Assembly: GCA_014529385.2 (NCBI GenBank) | Contig: CM043963.1 | Coordinates: 63,849,469 to 63,913,468, forward strand | Length of the DNA: 64,000 nt | Direction of reading: 5' to 3' | Origin: Adiantum capillus-veneris | Taxonomy: Eukaryota; Streptophyta; Polypodiopsida; Polypodiales; Pteridaceae | Part shown: in pieces, positions 52,245-63,994 of the stretch | Position numbering within the stretch: the stretch's first letter is position 1 | How the letters are laid out: every line of letters begins with the position of its first letter | Translations under genes and position numbers: made by a program | Notes under the pieces: generated by a model | The model's database searches: none | The model's input: the letters and a program-made list of their open reading frames with translations, nothing else | Told to the model about the DNA's origin: nothing

Positions 52245-55200
52245 TCTGAGCGAGTCTACTGCCTTCTTTTGAGCGTTGCAGTGACATTTCTGAATTTTTG
52301 AGCTCGTGCTTCAATCTTGACTTTGGTGGCCAGCTCTCTGAAGGGATTATTACTGAGGATACTTTGGTAGGCGATGTGGCAGGTTGGCAGATCTTTTGTC
52401 ATTGGGTTGAATATGGAAGAGTCCACTTCAAAGAAGCATGTCATGAAAGCCTCTTCAAAGGTTTGCATGTAATGAGAGGGCAGAAACATGACTCTTGCAT
52501 ACAATCCCATGATGACATTCCTACTTGGGATTTTTGTCTCCATATTCTAGAAAATGCCCCGTGTACCTTCGACAAAAACTTGCCAGGGATGCTCTGCTGC
52601 TTCGATATCACGGAAATCTATAATTCATGTGATAAGCATTTTGGCAATCTTTACAAGCATCTGGCAAGCGAGATCTGGGATCTCCTTCATCATGTTGATT
52701 AACCCTTTTAGATTTTGATTCATGTAATGCTCAGATAATGGGTTGTTATTGAGAGGCTTTGTAATTCATGGGTATTTTAGCATTACCGGCCTTTTGCTTT
52801 GCCAAATATAAAAACTGTCCCAGGATCACCGTCTGTTGATAGGACAATAAGTGGGGTCGATCCTGAGATGCTGTGGAGCGTTCCTGTAATAGGTTTCATC
52901 AGTTGGGCATTGATCAACGAACCTTTTTTTCCGCCAGAGGGGTTGATTATCTATGATGGCATGAATCTAAAGGGCCGTAATAGGAACCTCCCTGTAGTCC
53001 CCTTTGCTATTTGATTCAAGTTTGAGGATCATTTTTTGCTACCATAACTTAACTTCTTGTCGCATCAGCGAGTGCCATCATCTTGTGCCCATGATTCTTT
53101 ACTACCTCATCTGGAGTGATCATGAGGAGGGCAGCCGATTCCAGCACCTTCAGTTCATATTGCATATAAGCCTTGTGCGAAGGGTCCTTTACTTCTGAGA
53201 TCCAGCACTGAATTTCATTCCTTGTCAACTCCGAAGTGGATGTCGTGGCTGGATCTACAAATTCCTGTGTGCCTCTTCCAATGCTGGTAGTGGGCACCTC
53301 TCTTTGATGAGCTTCAAACGTGTATTGTTTGAAGCCTGCTCCCTGCTCAAAGTCCCCTGGGGCCTATTGATATTTTGGTTGATCTGCTCTCAGAGCTGCT
53401 AATTCCCCTCTTGCCTCATCCAATTTCATTTTTAATTCGTTGATTTCCTCATCCTTGGCCTGTTGTAGGGCCCTATGACCTGTCGTCATGATCTGTCTGT
53501 CATATTTCTCTTGTTTCAGGGATTCTTTCAACTCTTTGATTTCTTGACTCAATGAAGTAGATCCTACAGTCATCGTTGAGGAGGAGGGGGTCTCTTGTAT
53601 GGCCAAGAGCTGAGTTAGAGATCTGCTAACCACTGCATAAGAGCCTTGTAGCTTCTCATTTTGTTCTCTTTCTCTAGTTAGCTCCTCCTTGAGACGTTGT
53701 TGCTCAATCTGCAATGCGTAGTTCACCTCGTTGAATTGTTGCACTTCCTTGTCATAGTAGGCTGCATTCTCCTGTTCTCTCTACAACTCCAATTGTGCCT
53801 GGAGTTGTGCCTTCTTTAGTGCTTTGATTTGTTGCTTTAACTACAAGGATTCTGCCACCGTTCTAGAATCTTCCTTCTTGTTATCTTCTAACTCCAGCTC
53901 TCTTATATTGTAAAGAGCCCTTTGACATTGAAACTGTAGCTTGATCTACTCTAAGTGAGTGTCAATGTCAAAGGATTTGACTATCTCCGCTCCTTCCTCC
54001 ATGGCCGCTTGTGAGTGTGGAGATCTTGGCCTATGCTAGCCTTTTTGGCCATGATCCGATTGCTCGGCCACCTCATTTTGCTTTTCTCTTTGTTTCAAAT
54101 CTTCTAGAGCATCAGAGGTTGTGGCAGGCTTTGTTTGTGTGGACTCCATTTCTTGATCCATTTTGTGTTCTTTATGCTTTCCCTTTCACCCCTTGCTCCG
54201 ATAGTCCTGCACTTTCTCCTTTCTCTTTTTATGATGTCTCTGGAAGTGTCTCAGCATCCTTGGGAGAACCAAGGTCTTGACCTTGTTGGTCCTGTGTGTC
54301 ATGTTGTTCCTCTCCGTGCATGTGACTTTCCTCTTTTTTGCGTTCACTAGATTTGTCAGACGATTCGAGATCATCGACGTGTAGCTTCTTTGATTCTCCC
54401 CTTTGCCTTTGCTCCATCTTTCGCTTGAGCTCATTGTGAATGCACTGTCGCATGGCACTGGCAATCTCCCATTTTTCTTCAGCTTCCTGCCTCTTCTATT
54501 GCTTGATCCTTTCCAAAGCCTCTGTTTGCCTGCGTACCAATGGAATATTTTTGGCGTCACCTCTTCTTTTTCATCATCCACTTTTGTTCCTTGGGTTTGA
54601 TGCTGAGCTTGCTTTTGTTGGAGGAGATTTTCCCTCAATGTCTTAGCTTCTTCCATTGTCCTCCTGGCATGAGTAATGAGGATAGCCTCTGCCAAGTGCC
54701 CAACCTTTTTCTCAACCAGGTATATTCAAGTATGTATGGGTTGTCCTGCTCCTCCTTCGAAGACTGGTGCTCCGAAGGAGTGTCTCTTGGGTGGGACTCC
54801 TCTTCCTAGCTACTCCAAGCATCTGACTCGGTCTTCTCGCTGTCAAAATCCTTTAGCGGTGCGCTTTGGCTTGTCTGTTTGACTTCTGGTTTCAGCCTTG
54901 TAGAAGGTCCTTCCACTGGTCTTACATCTCTTTTGGATCTGTGGATCAGATCGATCTGCGCTTCGGCAGGTGGTAGATCCTCGATCATTCCCAGTGCTTG
55001 ATAGGCTATACGTGTGAGCATTGGTCCCCCGTTCATGTAAGCTTTACTTCTTTGACTCCCCTTTAGGTTTGCTTCCACAATAGTGTCAAGAAGATAGTTT
55101 CCAAAGTCGCAATTGACCACCCTGCCTTCAGCCAAGCCCATTGCCATTACCACGGCCATGTGCAACAAAGGTTTGGTATATCTAGGCAGCTTTTGCACCT

Positions 55201-55752
55201 TGAAATGTTGCAATATAAGGAGCAATGACAGTTCAGTTTTTGAGTAGAGCAGGTCTTGATACGTTAGCTTATGTCCTCGTTTCTTCAAAAGGGCTTTATC
55301 ATTGTCTATTGCCTTCGTCTTCTGCACTAGATTGTGTGTCCCTTGCGGCAGGTGGAGGGCTTCATTGATAATTTCCACTGTGATCTTTACCTTGACAACT
55401 GCCCCATACTTGTCTGTCAGAGTTGCTTCCCCATTGTACCGAATTGAACTTGAGCTTGTGAGCTCGTCTCAATTCCTTTCCCCAAGGAGGAAGTCGTAAG
55501 AAGTTGTCTAGTTGTAGGCACCTGCCCCCTGATTGCACTTCTGGTTTTTGGTGCAAAGTCCACATTTCCTGTGGAAAGATTGTGGCCTTTACAATTTCTC
55601 CGTCTGCTGATTGAAACCTTCCGATGAAGATGTTCACCGGAATTGCTTCAAGTACCTGTTCGGTGAGGTGAGCTTTCTCATTTGATGAGATATCGGTTAT
55701 CTCATAGGGTGCACATTCCACTCCCTTTGTGCTTTCCTTTGAGGCATCTTGC
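52245..55752 (-). pseudogene. Element F large ORF, broken; non-enzymatic protein with coiled coil
   Basis: A run of minus-strand open segments (55721-55362, 55378-54806, 54695-54186, 53744-53364, 53297-53049, 52543-52256) reads as one protein of about 1,150 residues with several frameshifts and stops. N-terminal part: ITVEIINEALHLPQG, then LYSKTELSLLLILQHF and GNYLLDTIVEANLKG; the pattern recalls the putative plant transposon protein domain (Transposase_32), a tentative comparison. Middle: KR-rich region. Then a heptad-rich coiled coil (EINELKMKLDEARGELAALR). C-terminal part: FRDIEAAEHPWQVFVEG, also found at 20250-20350. I see no RT, RNase H or integrase. No in-frame ATG precedes the first segment. 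Confidence 0.65.
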
Positions 55753-55940
55753 TGCCAATTTTAGCATGTGAAAATAGGTTTTAGTCACTGATCAAAATTG
55801 TCGAAAAGTGTAAACTTGACCATAGAATGAAAAAATGAGCATAACTTTGTCAAAACTACATTTGACCCAATTTCACGAGTGCATCTAGTATTACTATAGG
55901 CACAAGACTATAATGTGACAGATGAATTTTGTCAAAAAGG

Positions 55941-55962
55941 AACATGGATCGCGATCCATGTT
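55941..55962. repeat. Palindrome F-1 (22 bp, perfect)
   Basis: 18-bp core CATGGATCGCGATCCATG with AA/TT flanks. Confidence 0.98.
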
Positions 55963-56054
55963 GGGATGCATTTGGAAATTCTAACTTTGGGAAGTTATTC
56001 CTGGGCATATGGAGATGCTACTGAGCAATTTTTTCTGGATTTAGGGTTGAAGGT

Positions 56055-56074
56055 ACATGGATTGCGATCCATGT
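56055..56074. repeat. Palindrome F-2 (20 bp, one central change)
   Basis: Centre TGCG instead of CGCG, arms intact. Confidence 0.97.
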
Positions 56075-56319
56075 TGGGCAACATTTTGGAAATTTATGAT
56101 ACCATCTGGTAGGGTTCATCTAGATTATGCCCAAGAATTTTGGGATTTGGATCAATGGTTTGACACTTGGGCTAAATTTTGGAAACCATTTGCAGATTTA
56201 GAGATTTTTGGTTTTTTGAAGTGGATTTTGGGGTTCAAATGGTTTGAAACTCCATGGCTTGGCTTTCTTGAACATATTGAATCAGATGGCATGGTTTTAA
56301 TTATATTGAGCAAAAAGGT

Positions 56320-56339
56320 ACATGGATCGCGATCCATGT
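56320..56339. repeat. Palindrome F-3 (20 bp, perfect)
   Basis: ACATGGATCGCGATCCATGT, preceded by GAGCAAAAAGGT. Confidence 0.98.
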
Positions 56340-57038
56340 TGGACAGAATTTTGATACAGTTCTTGTGCACATTTGTTCCCATAGGTTTTCCTAGTACACT
56401 GGTGAAATTTTTTCAACTTTGGACATGTTTTTCCTTAGTTTGCCCCATTTTTCAATTTATGGCCATGTTTTTTCTGTTTTGACCATATCTGTTTCTGGCA
56501 ACCACTTTTTGGACTCAGGCTTTCCTTGAGATCTATCATTGTTTTCATTTTTGATGATTTAGGTCTGTAGTTCATAGCTTTGCCTGGTTCCTTGGCAAAT
56601 TCCACCAGACACTGAATTCTTTTGAGAAGACAAACTGAATCCTGCAATTTTCACCATTTTGCAAGTAAACTTTTGCCTAGTTTTGATCCTACCACCATCC
56701 TTAGGTTACAATTGCTTGTTGATAGGCTCCGAGGAGAGTGTGAAGTCTCCCAATTGACCTTAGCAGTCATTTGAAAAATTTTCAGGACTCTATCTTTAGC
56801 CATTCTTTATAGGTCTTGCTGGCATCCAAGCATCTATCCTCTACTGAGTTTTTTTTTTTTGGGATTCCACATTTTTTTCCTGTGAAAATGACCAAAAGAC
56901 CATTTGCAGACTGAAATTAGCAATCCAAGAGGGTTTGATGATCTTTGAAGCACTTTTTGTGATAATTTTGCAACACTAGTACTATTTGTACATTGTCGAG
57001 GTAGTGAGCCACTTTTATCCTAATTTTGGCAAAAAGGG

Positions 57039-57058
57039 ACATGGATCGCGATCCTTGT
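57039..57058. repeat. Palindrome F-4 (20 bp, one arm mismatch)
   Basis: Right arm reads CCTTGT instead of CCATGT; centre CGCG intact. Confidence 0.96.
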
Positions 57059-57148
57059 TGGGATGCATTTTGAAAATCCAATCATAGGAGTTTGTTCCTG
57101 GCCCTCTATTGTTGCTCCTGTAGAAATTTCCATGATTTTAGGGTTTAG

Positions 57149-57174
57149 GGAACATGGATCGCGATCCATGTTCC
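57149..57174. repeat. Palindrome F-5 (26 bp, perfect)
   Basis: Longest copy: the same core extended by GGAA/TTCC. Confidence 0.98.
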
Positions 57175-57445
57175 ACCACTTTTTTCTGTTGTTTTTACCT
57201 TGGCTGATTCTGTCAGTTAGTTGGGGTCTACTGATGAAATATTTCTGGTTTTTGATGGGTTTTGGACTTTCCCATTGTAACCTTGTACTGCTTTGATCTA
57301 TTGTTTTGGCACTGTTGATGCAGTATGGGACACACACACATGCTCTTGCAAGGTTAATGATCATACCTGTCACATCTGGCATAGTAAGATCCACCGAGGT
57401 GGTCGCAGTGGGCAGAAGCATCTGAAAACTCTATGCTCCTGTGGC

Positions 57446-57548
<103 letters not shown>

Positions 57549-57940
57549 AAATGAGCTTATGTTTCCCCATTTGACTATATGTTCCCACTCTACCCGGAAT
57601 GCCCCATTTATACTTACCTCCATTGATCAATCTTGTTGTTCATATCACCTGCGGTTCAAACCGTTCGTCATTCTGACACTTGGTTTACAAATGGCATTCA
57701 ATCTGCAGTTTTGATCCTTCAGAAGTTGGCTCAAAATTCATCTTGTGTCGAATCTTTCCATATTTGCCATGTTCGAAGTCCTTGCTTTGAAGTTTTGGCA
57801 TTTGCTTTCAAAAGTCAATTCTGACTTTCCTGGATCGACTTATCAATTTTTTGTTGATTATTTGTCGTTTTTTGCTAAAGAAAATTATTTACAATGATTA
57901 TTAGTCGGCCAAAAATTAACCAAAATTAATTTCGCCTCCC

Positions 57941-57948
57941 TTATATAC
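57941..57948 (-). promoter_or_regulatory. TATA box of element G LTR
   Basis: GTATATAAGGGAGGCG on the minus strand, about 180 bp after the LTR start at 58129. Confidence 0.55.
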
Positions 57949-58229
57949 ATATTCTTATTCTGGTATTAGATGGTGACAATATGGCTCATGATTATGCCAA
58001 CTAAGAGTCTGTCAGGCTCTAAAAAACTTGTTGTGTGTTTTTTTTTTTAAAGAAAAAGAAAGAAAAGGAAACAAAAACAAAATAAGTAAGATGATAATAG
58101 TAGTATATACAAATGATAATCCTGCCGCATTTTCCCCTTCCTAGAGTGATTCATCCCCGACAAACATGTGTCAGAGTGCTTGGGAACAAAGCGTGTATCT
58201 ATGCATAGCCGTATAGTGTGGCTCTATGA

Positions 58230-59298
58230 TGCTGATGGAGGATATGCATGGGGAAACAAAATGCTTTGCAAGATAGAGGTGCTAAACAATATGTTTAGTG
58301 GCCATTGGAGGGGAGGTCCCATGGAAGCTGTGTGGTCCGAACAATAGTAATTGGAGAAGACGTGCTCTGTGTTTGACAGTGACAGAAAAAAGTTTTGATG
58401 TTGATGGTTGGGTGGCTTTTTGGCTTTGTTTGGGTTGCCACCGAAATTTCTTAGGTTTGGATTCGCTAAAAGAGGCTTCATTAAAGCGAGGTTGTTTTGG
58501 TTGCCATACCCACTTGATAGTGTTTGGATGTCAAAGATAGTGGTCCATTGGGTTAGGTCGTGTGACAACAGCGGTGGGAAATTTGTCGTGGTTGAATTTC
58601 TCTGTAGGCAATGTAGGCTCACATGTTTTGTCGTTTAGGTATCCACAATTGCCTATGCTTGGTTTCCATTATTGAGTTTTTGACCCATATTTTCTTGACC
58701 ATGGTGGTGGAGTATCGTTGAGCTGGTGCATGTGGCGTTCCCATACATGGTCCGTTTACACAAATAGCATGGTGAAAGATTGACCCTCGTGTTCGAGGAG
58801 TAAGGTGTTGTCCTACCAGTTTGGTGTGTCTTGATAAGTGCGCATCCGCGGCACTCCTAGAATAACTACTTCGTTAAGATGTTGATCTTCGACCAAATGA
58901 AATTGATGCAGATAAACGGTTCCAGCAATGGTGATTGGTAAATTTATGTGGCCCAGATTGTCCATATTGCCTTTGTTTGCTACTTTGAAGCCCATAGTGT
59001 TGGGCATTAGAGGTTCCTGTGTGATTTTTTTGAAAGTGGAGTAGTTAACCACATTAGCTGTGGCCCCTGTGTCCACTAAGTCTCTTTCGGTGGTGCCGTC
59101 GGCAAGTTGTAAATGAATACGTAGATCCATTCCTCCTAACCATGTAGCTGCCATTTGTATGGATCCTATCGAAGCATTCTCAATAGCAGCGTCCTGTTCT
59201 GCTTTTCTCTGGAAGTTTGCTTGTTCTTTGCATTTTCATATTCTGAGTTTGGCTTCTTGCTATGCTTGTTCTTGAATGTCCTGTGCTTGACGTCTGCG
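58230..59298 (-). pseudogene. Element G post-integrase ORF: retropepsin-like domain and WQPK repeats
   Basis: In the same frame as the integrase end, separated by a UAG. A Gln/Ala/Lys-rich linker with two stops leads to a clean retropepsin-like segment at 59154-58813: RDLVDTGATANVVNYSTF (active-site DTG intact), INLPITIAGTVYLHQF and VVILGVPRMR (the place of the LLG helix). After another UAG the frame continues to KWVWQPKQPRF and KKFRWQPKQSQK near 58450-58530. G already has its normal gag-proximal protease, so this is a second one. Domain order matches ORF2-ORF3 of E. Tat-lineage elements are known to carry extra ORFs after integrase; a protease-like one is unfamiliar to me. Confidence 0.75.
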
Positions 59299-60683
59299 CT
59301 AAGCTGCTGCATGGAGTGTTGCAAGTTCTTTTGGTGTCAACGGAAGAAGATATTTCTTTAATCTACATCCACTCATCCAATTAGGCATCTCCTCTCCTGC
59401 TAATGTTGCAAGCTTGATGGCGCCACTTTGCGATATATCATGTATTACAAAAGGCCCCATTCCTCGCTTTTTTAGTTTTTTGGAGTGTTGTTTGGGGGTA
59501 TACATGAGAATGTAATCCCCTTTTTGGAACTCCTTTCCAATCAAGTGTTGATCATGTAAAGCTTTCACTTGTTTTTTATGAGCATATATCCCAGATACCG
59601 CTCTAAGTCTGGTTTCATCTAATTGTTCTAGGGTATCTAGTCTCTCCGATAGCTCATGGCCCGTCCATCCTAATTGTGTTGCCACTCTTAGGGATTTGAT
59701 TAGGAATTCCAATGGTAGGATCGCATTAATCCCGAATACCAGTTTAAAGGCAGTCGTTCCAATGGATGTTTTAAAAGCTACTCGGTAAGCCCATAAGGCT
59801 GTGTGTAGCTTTTGATTCCAATCATTTCTTGAGTCGCTGACTATCTTGGTGAGCATGGTGCATAGGGTTTGGTTGGTACTCTCTGCCTACCCATTAGCTT
59901 GCGGGTGATAGGGTGCCAATTTGTGATGGACCACCATGAATTTGTCAAGGAGGCTTTCAATGACGTCGTTCAAAAAGTGTGTTCCCCTATCGCTCACTAT
60001 TTTGATTGGTAATCCATATCACGTAAAGAGGTTTTTGAAAAGGAACTGAGCTGTAGTTCTTGCATCATTTTTTTGGGTTGCTTTTGTTTCCGCGCATTTC
60101 GTCATGTAGTTTGTTGCTACGATCATGTATTGTGTGTGAGTTGTGTATCCTGGAGGTATGATGGGACCAATGAATTCAATGCCCCATTTGGAAAAAGCAC
60201 GTACACCCATCATTGGCCTCAATGGCATTTCATCTCTCCTTTGGGGTGGTTTTGTGCGTTGGCATTCATCACATCGTTTGACATATATCTCTGCATCCAT
60301 AAACAAGGTTGGCCACCATATGCCTGAGTGTAGCATGAGCCTTGCCGTTTTATCAGCAGAGAAGTGTCCCCCTGGCTGTCCTGAGGGTGCTTGATCTAGA
60401 ATAGCATAATATTCTCTTTCTATAGCACACAACCGTAGTTGTTTGTCCTTCCCCGCCTATATAGTTGGTTGGCAATGAGCAGATAGTGTTTGGACTCTTC
60501 TTCAACATTTTTCATTCTTGCTTTGCCCCATTCCACTAGAAAGGTTTCGTTTTTTAAGTACTCAACTATGTGAGCACTCCATTTAGGTGCTTGTACTACG
60601 CAAAACATGGTAGTGAGTTCCACTGGGGGTTGCATTATACAACTATCGCAGGATTTTACACATGTATGGACACTGTGTTCCAT
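59299..60683 (-). pseudogene. Element G integrase
   Basis: 60683-60420 is the N-terminal part. 60432-60019 has the zinc finger (GHFSADKTARLMLHSGIWWP, then CDECQR) and core start WGIEFIGP. The rest of the core crosses stops: IVSDRGTHF (second Asp, about 59995) and PYHPQANG-stop-AESTNQ (Glu, about 59885). 59856-59299 is open and completes the core and C-terminal domain (FKLVFGINAILPLEFLI; GPFVIHDISQSGAIKL; MSGCRLKKYL). No chromodomain follows, as expected for Tat/Athila. The stop inside ANG-AEST and frameshifts near 60019 and 60425 disable this copy. Confidence 0.9.
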
Positions 60684-60825
60684 GTTTGGCCAGTAGATGC
60701 CCAGTCTCTGTAGCCGTTGGCCTATCTGTGTTTCACCAATGTGAAATCCCTTATTTTGTATATGAGCTTGTTTCAGGTAGTAAGTGGTATCTTCGGGCTG
60801 TACACGAAGTCTCAGTATCCCATCC

Positions 60826-61489
60826 TTACCGTGTTTGTACAGCCGTCCTGCTAAAAACTGGAGATTTCATGTTTGATGGATAATTGATGGTTGTCTTTCT
60901 ATCTGCAATGAGCCAATTGTGAGTAGAGGAATGACCTCTTCTCCATCTCGACACCATTTCTATGTTAAACAAATATGAATCAGGAAGGTCATCATCGACA
61001 CCCTCAGGTTCTTCCCCATGAAACAGTCGTGAAAGATGATCTTCTCTTTGGTGTGTGGTCCCCTTTTTTACTACCACCGTGAAGTCAAACTGAAGCAGCA
61101 GTATAAAACAACGAACAATTCTTCTAGTGTTGCAAGGTTTGTTTAGTAGATATAGCAGTGCTTGATGATCCAGGAAGAACACAAACTTGTTTTCTAGAAA
61201 GGTAGTGTCTAAATTTCTTGACAGCATAGATCATTCCCAAACCTTCTCTTTCCATGGTGGTATAATTTCTCTCTGCGTTGTTTAGTTGCTGACTAGAGTA
61301 GCAAATGGGAAAATCCATTTTCTTCTCTCTTGGCTGGGCTAATATGCACCCGATGGCATAGGCTGATGCATCCACATGGACATGAAATTTTGCTCCAGTC
61401 GGGGGACTTGCAAAATTGGAGCCGAAATTAATTGCTGCTTCAATTGGAGCCGAAATTAATTGCGTGCTCACATTCCTCCGTCCATTCAA
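60826..61489 (-). pseudogene. Element G RNase H
   Basis: 61489-61124: FHVHVDASAYAIGCILAQPR (first Asp), NYTTMEREGLGMIYAVKKFRHYL (Glu). A frameshift near 61190 leads into 61227-60826: FLDHQALLYLLNKP (third Asp), then THQREDHLSRLF, where family members have AD before LSR. The linker to integrase follows (DDDLPDSYLFNI). Confidence 0.88.
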
Positions 61490-62350
61490 ACTTAGTTATG
61501 AGGGCGTACAATGGATTAGCTATTACAGCATAAATATATATGAAATGGCTGTAATACCTGCAATGCCCCATAAATGCGTGCACTTCTTTTATCTTCGTTG
61601 GTCTGGCAGTGCAACAATTATTTGTACCTTTTCTTGATCAATTGAAATTTCGTTTTTGGACACAATGTGGCCCAAAATTCTACCTTGTCTTAACATGAAG
61701 GTGCATTTTTCCGGGTTTAGGTTCTGCATTTTTCAAAGACCTTTCCCAGATGAGTGATGTGGTCACTTCGTCGATGGGAATGAACACAAAGATCATCCAT
61801 GTAGATCTCCAAAAATTGTCTGAGGTATTCTTTGAATGCGTGGCTCAGTAGTCTTTGAAATGTAGCCAGGGCATTGGTCAAGCCGAAAGACATTACCCTG
61901 TAGGAAAATATACCCCACTCTATTGCAAAAGTTGTCTGATGCTGATCTTCCACTTTAATCATCAATTGGTTGTAGCCTGAGAACCCATCCAAGAAATTAT
62001 AGGCCTCTTTCCCTGCTACCCTCTCAATAACATGATCGGTTATTAGTAGTGGATAGTTATCCCTGATGGTGGCTACATGTACCTGTTTGAGGTTTACACA
62101 GACACGCAGTTTGCCATTCTTTTTGGGTACCACCACAATCGGGGACACCCAATCGGTGTGTTCAATCTCGTAGCAAAACTCAGCGTCCTTCAGTTTGTCT
62201 ATCTCCTCCTTAATTTTCTTGGCAAAAGTTTCATTGTACGTGTAAGGACGTTGTCTACATGGTCTAGCATCACTCTTAAGGGGAATCGTGTGCTGACAGA
62301 TCTCATGATCTATCCCTTTTAGATATTTGTATGACCATGCAAAGAAATAT
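61490..62350 (-). pseudogene. Element G reverse transcriptase
   Basis: 62148-61717 is open: SPIVVVPKKNGKLRVCVNLK, EAYNFLDGFSGYNQLMI, FAIEWGIFSYRVMSFGLTNA and the catalytic IYMDDLCVHS (about 61790-61810). Upstream to 62350 lies the N-terminal RT part (a KEEIDKLKDAEF-like segment on the minus strand near 62190-62215) in another frame. Downstream (61716-61490) the thumb and connection run through frameshifts, with an apparent 26-bp repeat GGAGCCGAAATTAATTGC at 61420/61448. Confidence 0.9.
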
Positions 62351-63260
62351 TTATATCATCTGAGCATATTGACTAGAAGTTTCTCTTCCTCTAAGGTCCA
62401 TGGCAATGTATGCTGATTTAGGCTCCTCACCTGGTTCTGCTAAGTTGATGCTTTTGGTGTTTTCAGGCCCATCATATGAAATTCCTGGTTCCTTGGGATC
62501 TCGTTTGGGTTTTTGCACCATGATCTTCTTATCCTGAATGGTATACTTCTTATAGTGGGAAGGTGCATCAAATTTATCATCATTTGATTCCTCATTAGTT
62601 TCCATTTCTCTTGTCCAAACTTCCTTCAAGGCTCTCTTCAATTCATTGTACTTGACTTTGCGCTCCATTTTGGACAACTTAATCATTTTTTTTGTATTTT
62701 TTTCTTTTTTTGGTTTTGTGTGTTTGTTTGTTTTTTATTTGGTTTTGGTTGAGTCAGGTTTCATGTATTTCTTTGATATCCTATCCTTGAGGCAGTCAGT
62801 TGCTTCCACTAATCTTAAGTAATGTGTTTTGTCAGTTAATAGGGGTACTGAGTCCTTGTTGTGCTTGTTTTGGTTGTTTCTGCGTTTATATCGATACGTG
62901 CATTGTCTTCGAGGGTTTTGGTTTGGGAAATCATAGTAGGTCACCCGTCGATACTTCCGTTTGATGCTCTGACTTGAGCTACTAGACAGCTCGTCGTCTG
63001 CGTTATCCTCTAGCATCTTATCAGTTGAGTCTTGGAAATCTTCTTCATCCGTTTGGTCAAGGTCTCTTACAAAGATTTTGTCCACTATGCGTCGGCACTC
63101 GGCCACCCCGTCCTTGTCAAGGACTTCCCCCTCTGTCTTCGGAGTTAGGCTGACACCCATCATCTGGAATGGAATGATATCATACCCTTCCTCATCAAAG
63201 AATTCGGTGAGGGTCACCTCGTTTTACACAAACATCAAGAGTAGCTAGTATTTGTTGCCA
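62351..63260 (-). pseudogene. Element G protease-RT spacer
   Basis: Highly charged, low-complexity protein (63217-62735 and 62686-62351) with DEEGYDIIPFQMMGVSL, an acidic Asp/Ser region, a basic KRKYRRV region, then YNELKRALKEVW and EEPKSAYIAMDL. No catalytic motif. Conserved in T (37860-38723), so it is a family feature, unusually long for a gypsy spacer. Confidence 0.75.
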
Positions 63261-63374
63261 TTCAAAAGGCTCGAACATCTCTTCTGGAAAAGGCTCTAGT
63301 ATGTATTCCTTGTCTTGTGTAGTCCTATCAAGAATGCAATTTTTCTTTTTTAGATTTCCACATTCCGAAGCTTC

Positions 63375-63994
63375 TCATGTCCACTGGTGAGCTTTGTTCT
63401 GTAGCAAAGCCGGTATTCCTCCTTCTTGGTCAGTTGTGGAATGCAAGTCTTCTCCTGGGGTTCTTTCTACGTCTCTATAGCTATGATTTGTGACACTAAT
63501 TTTCGTAGTGACATCCTTGTTCCTGAGATAGATATAGTCGTAGCCCCAATCTTGCACCATTTTGAGCTAACGCATGAATGGTCTGCCCAATATGATGTCG
63601 AAATTGATGCTCTCATCGAAATTCATAATAGCGAATGTGTGTTCATATGCAATTCCACAAGAGGTTAGTACAATCTACTCCAAGATGCCTATGGGTCTTT
63701 CCAAATACCCATCTGCCAATTGAAGTTTCATTCTCGTCTTTCTGAGAGCAGGTTTTCCCCATTTTTTCCACATGGATTGGTAGCTATGACTATTCCAGCC
63801 CCGCTATCCAAGGTTGCTATCAAATTAATCTCTTTATACTCCACCGCTAGGGTAGTATTTCCTTCTTCACCTTCACAATAATCCCCTACCTTGTTTACTG
63901 GTACTGGCTCATGTTTAGTTTTTTCCGAGGGTTGTGTCTTTAGTGTGTTTGGAGAAGCCTCGGGTGAAGGAATTACCAGCCCTATTTTTTCCAA
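63375..63994 (-). pseudogene. Element G retropepsin (gag-proximal protease)
   Basis: 63994-63728 contains GNTTLAVEYKEINLIATLDSGAGIVIAT, with active site DSG at about 63797-63812. After a frameshift the C-terminal half reads AYEHTFAIMNFDESINFDIILGRPFM and MVQDWGYDYIYLRNKDV. Homologous to T' at 20776-21546. Upstream gag lies beyond the window edge. Confidence 0.88.

Larger units (their letters stand above)
55753..57300. other. Leader-like non-coding region with CGCG palindromes
   Basis: T-rich sequence without ORFs, holding five palindromes. It lies directly upstream of the F ORF on the minus strand, as expected of the F leader. However, the plus strand shares short phrases with the plus-strand leader of E (TTTTGACCATATCT, GAGCAAAAAG), so orientation is not certain. 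Confidence 0.55.

Noticed and set aside
54011-54882. Plus-strand ORFs of 60-90 aa
   Set aside because: They oppose the F ORF on the minus strand, which shows the coherent protein (coiled coil and matched fragment at 20250).
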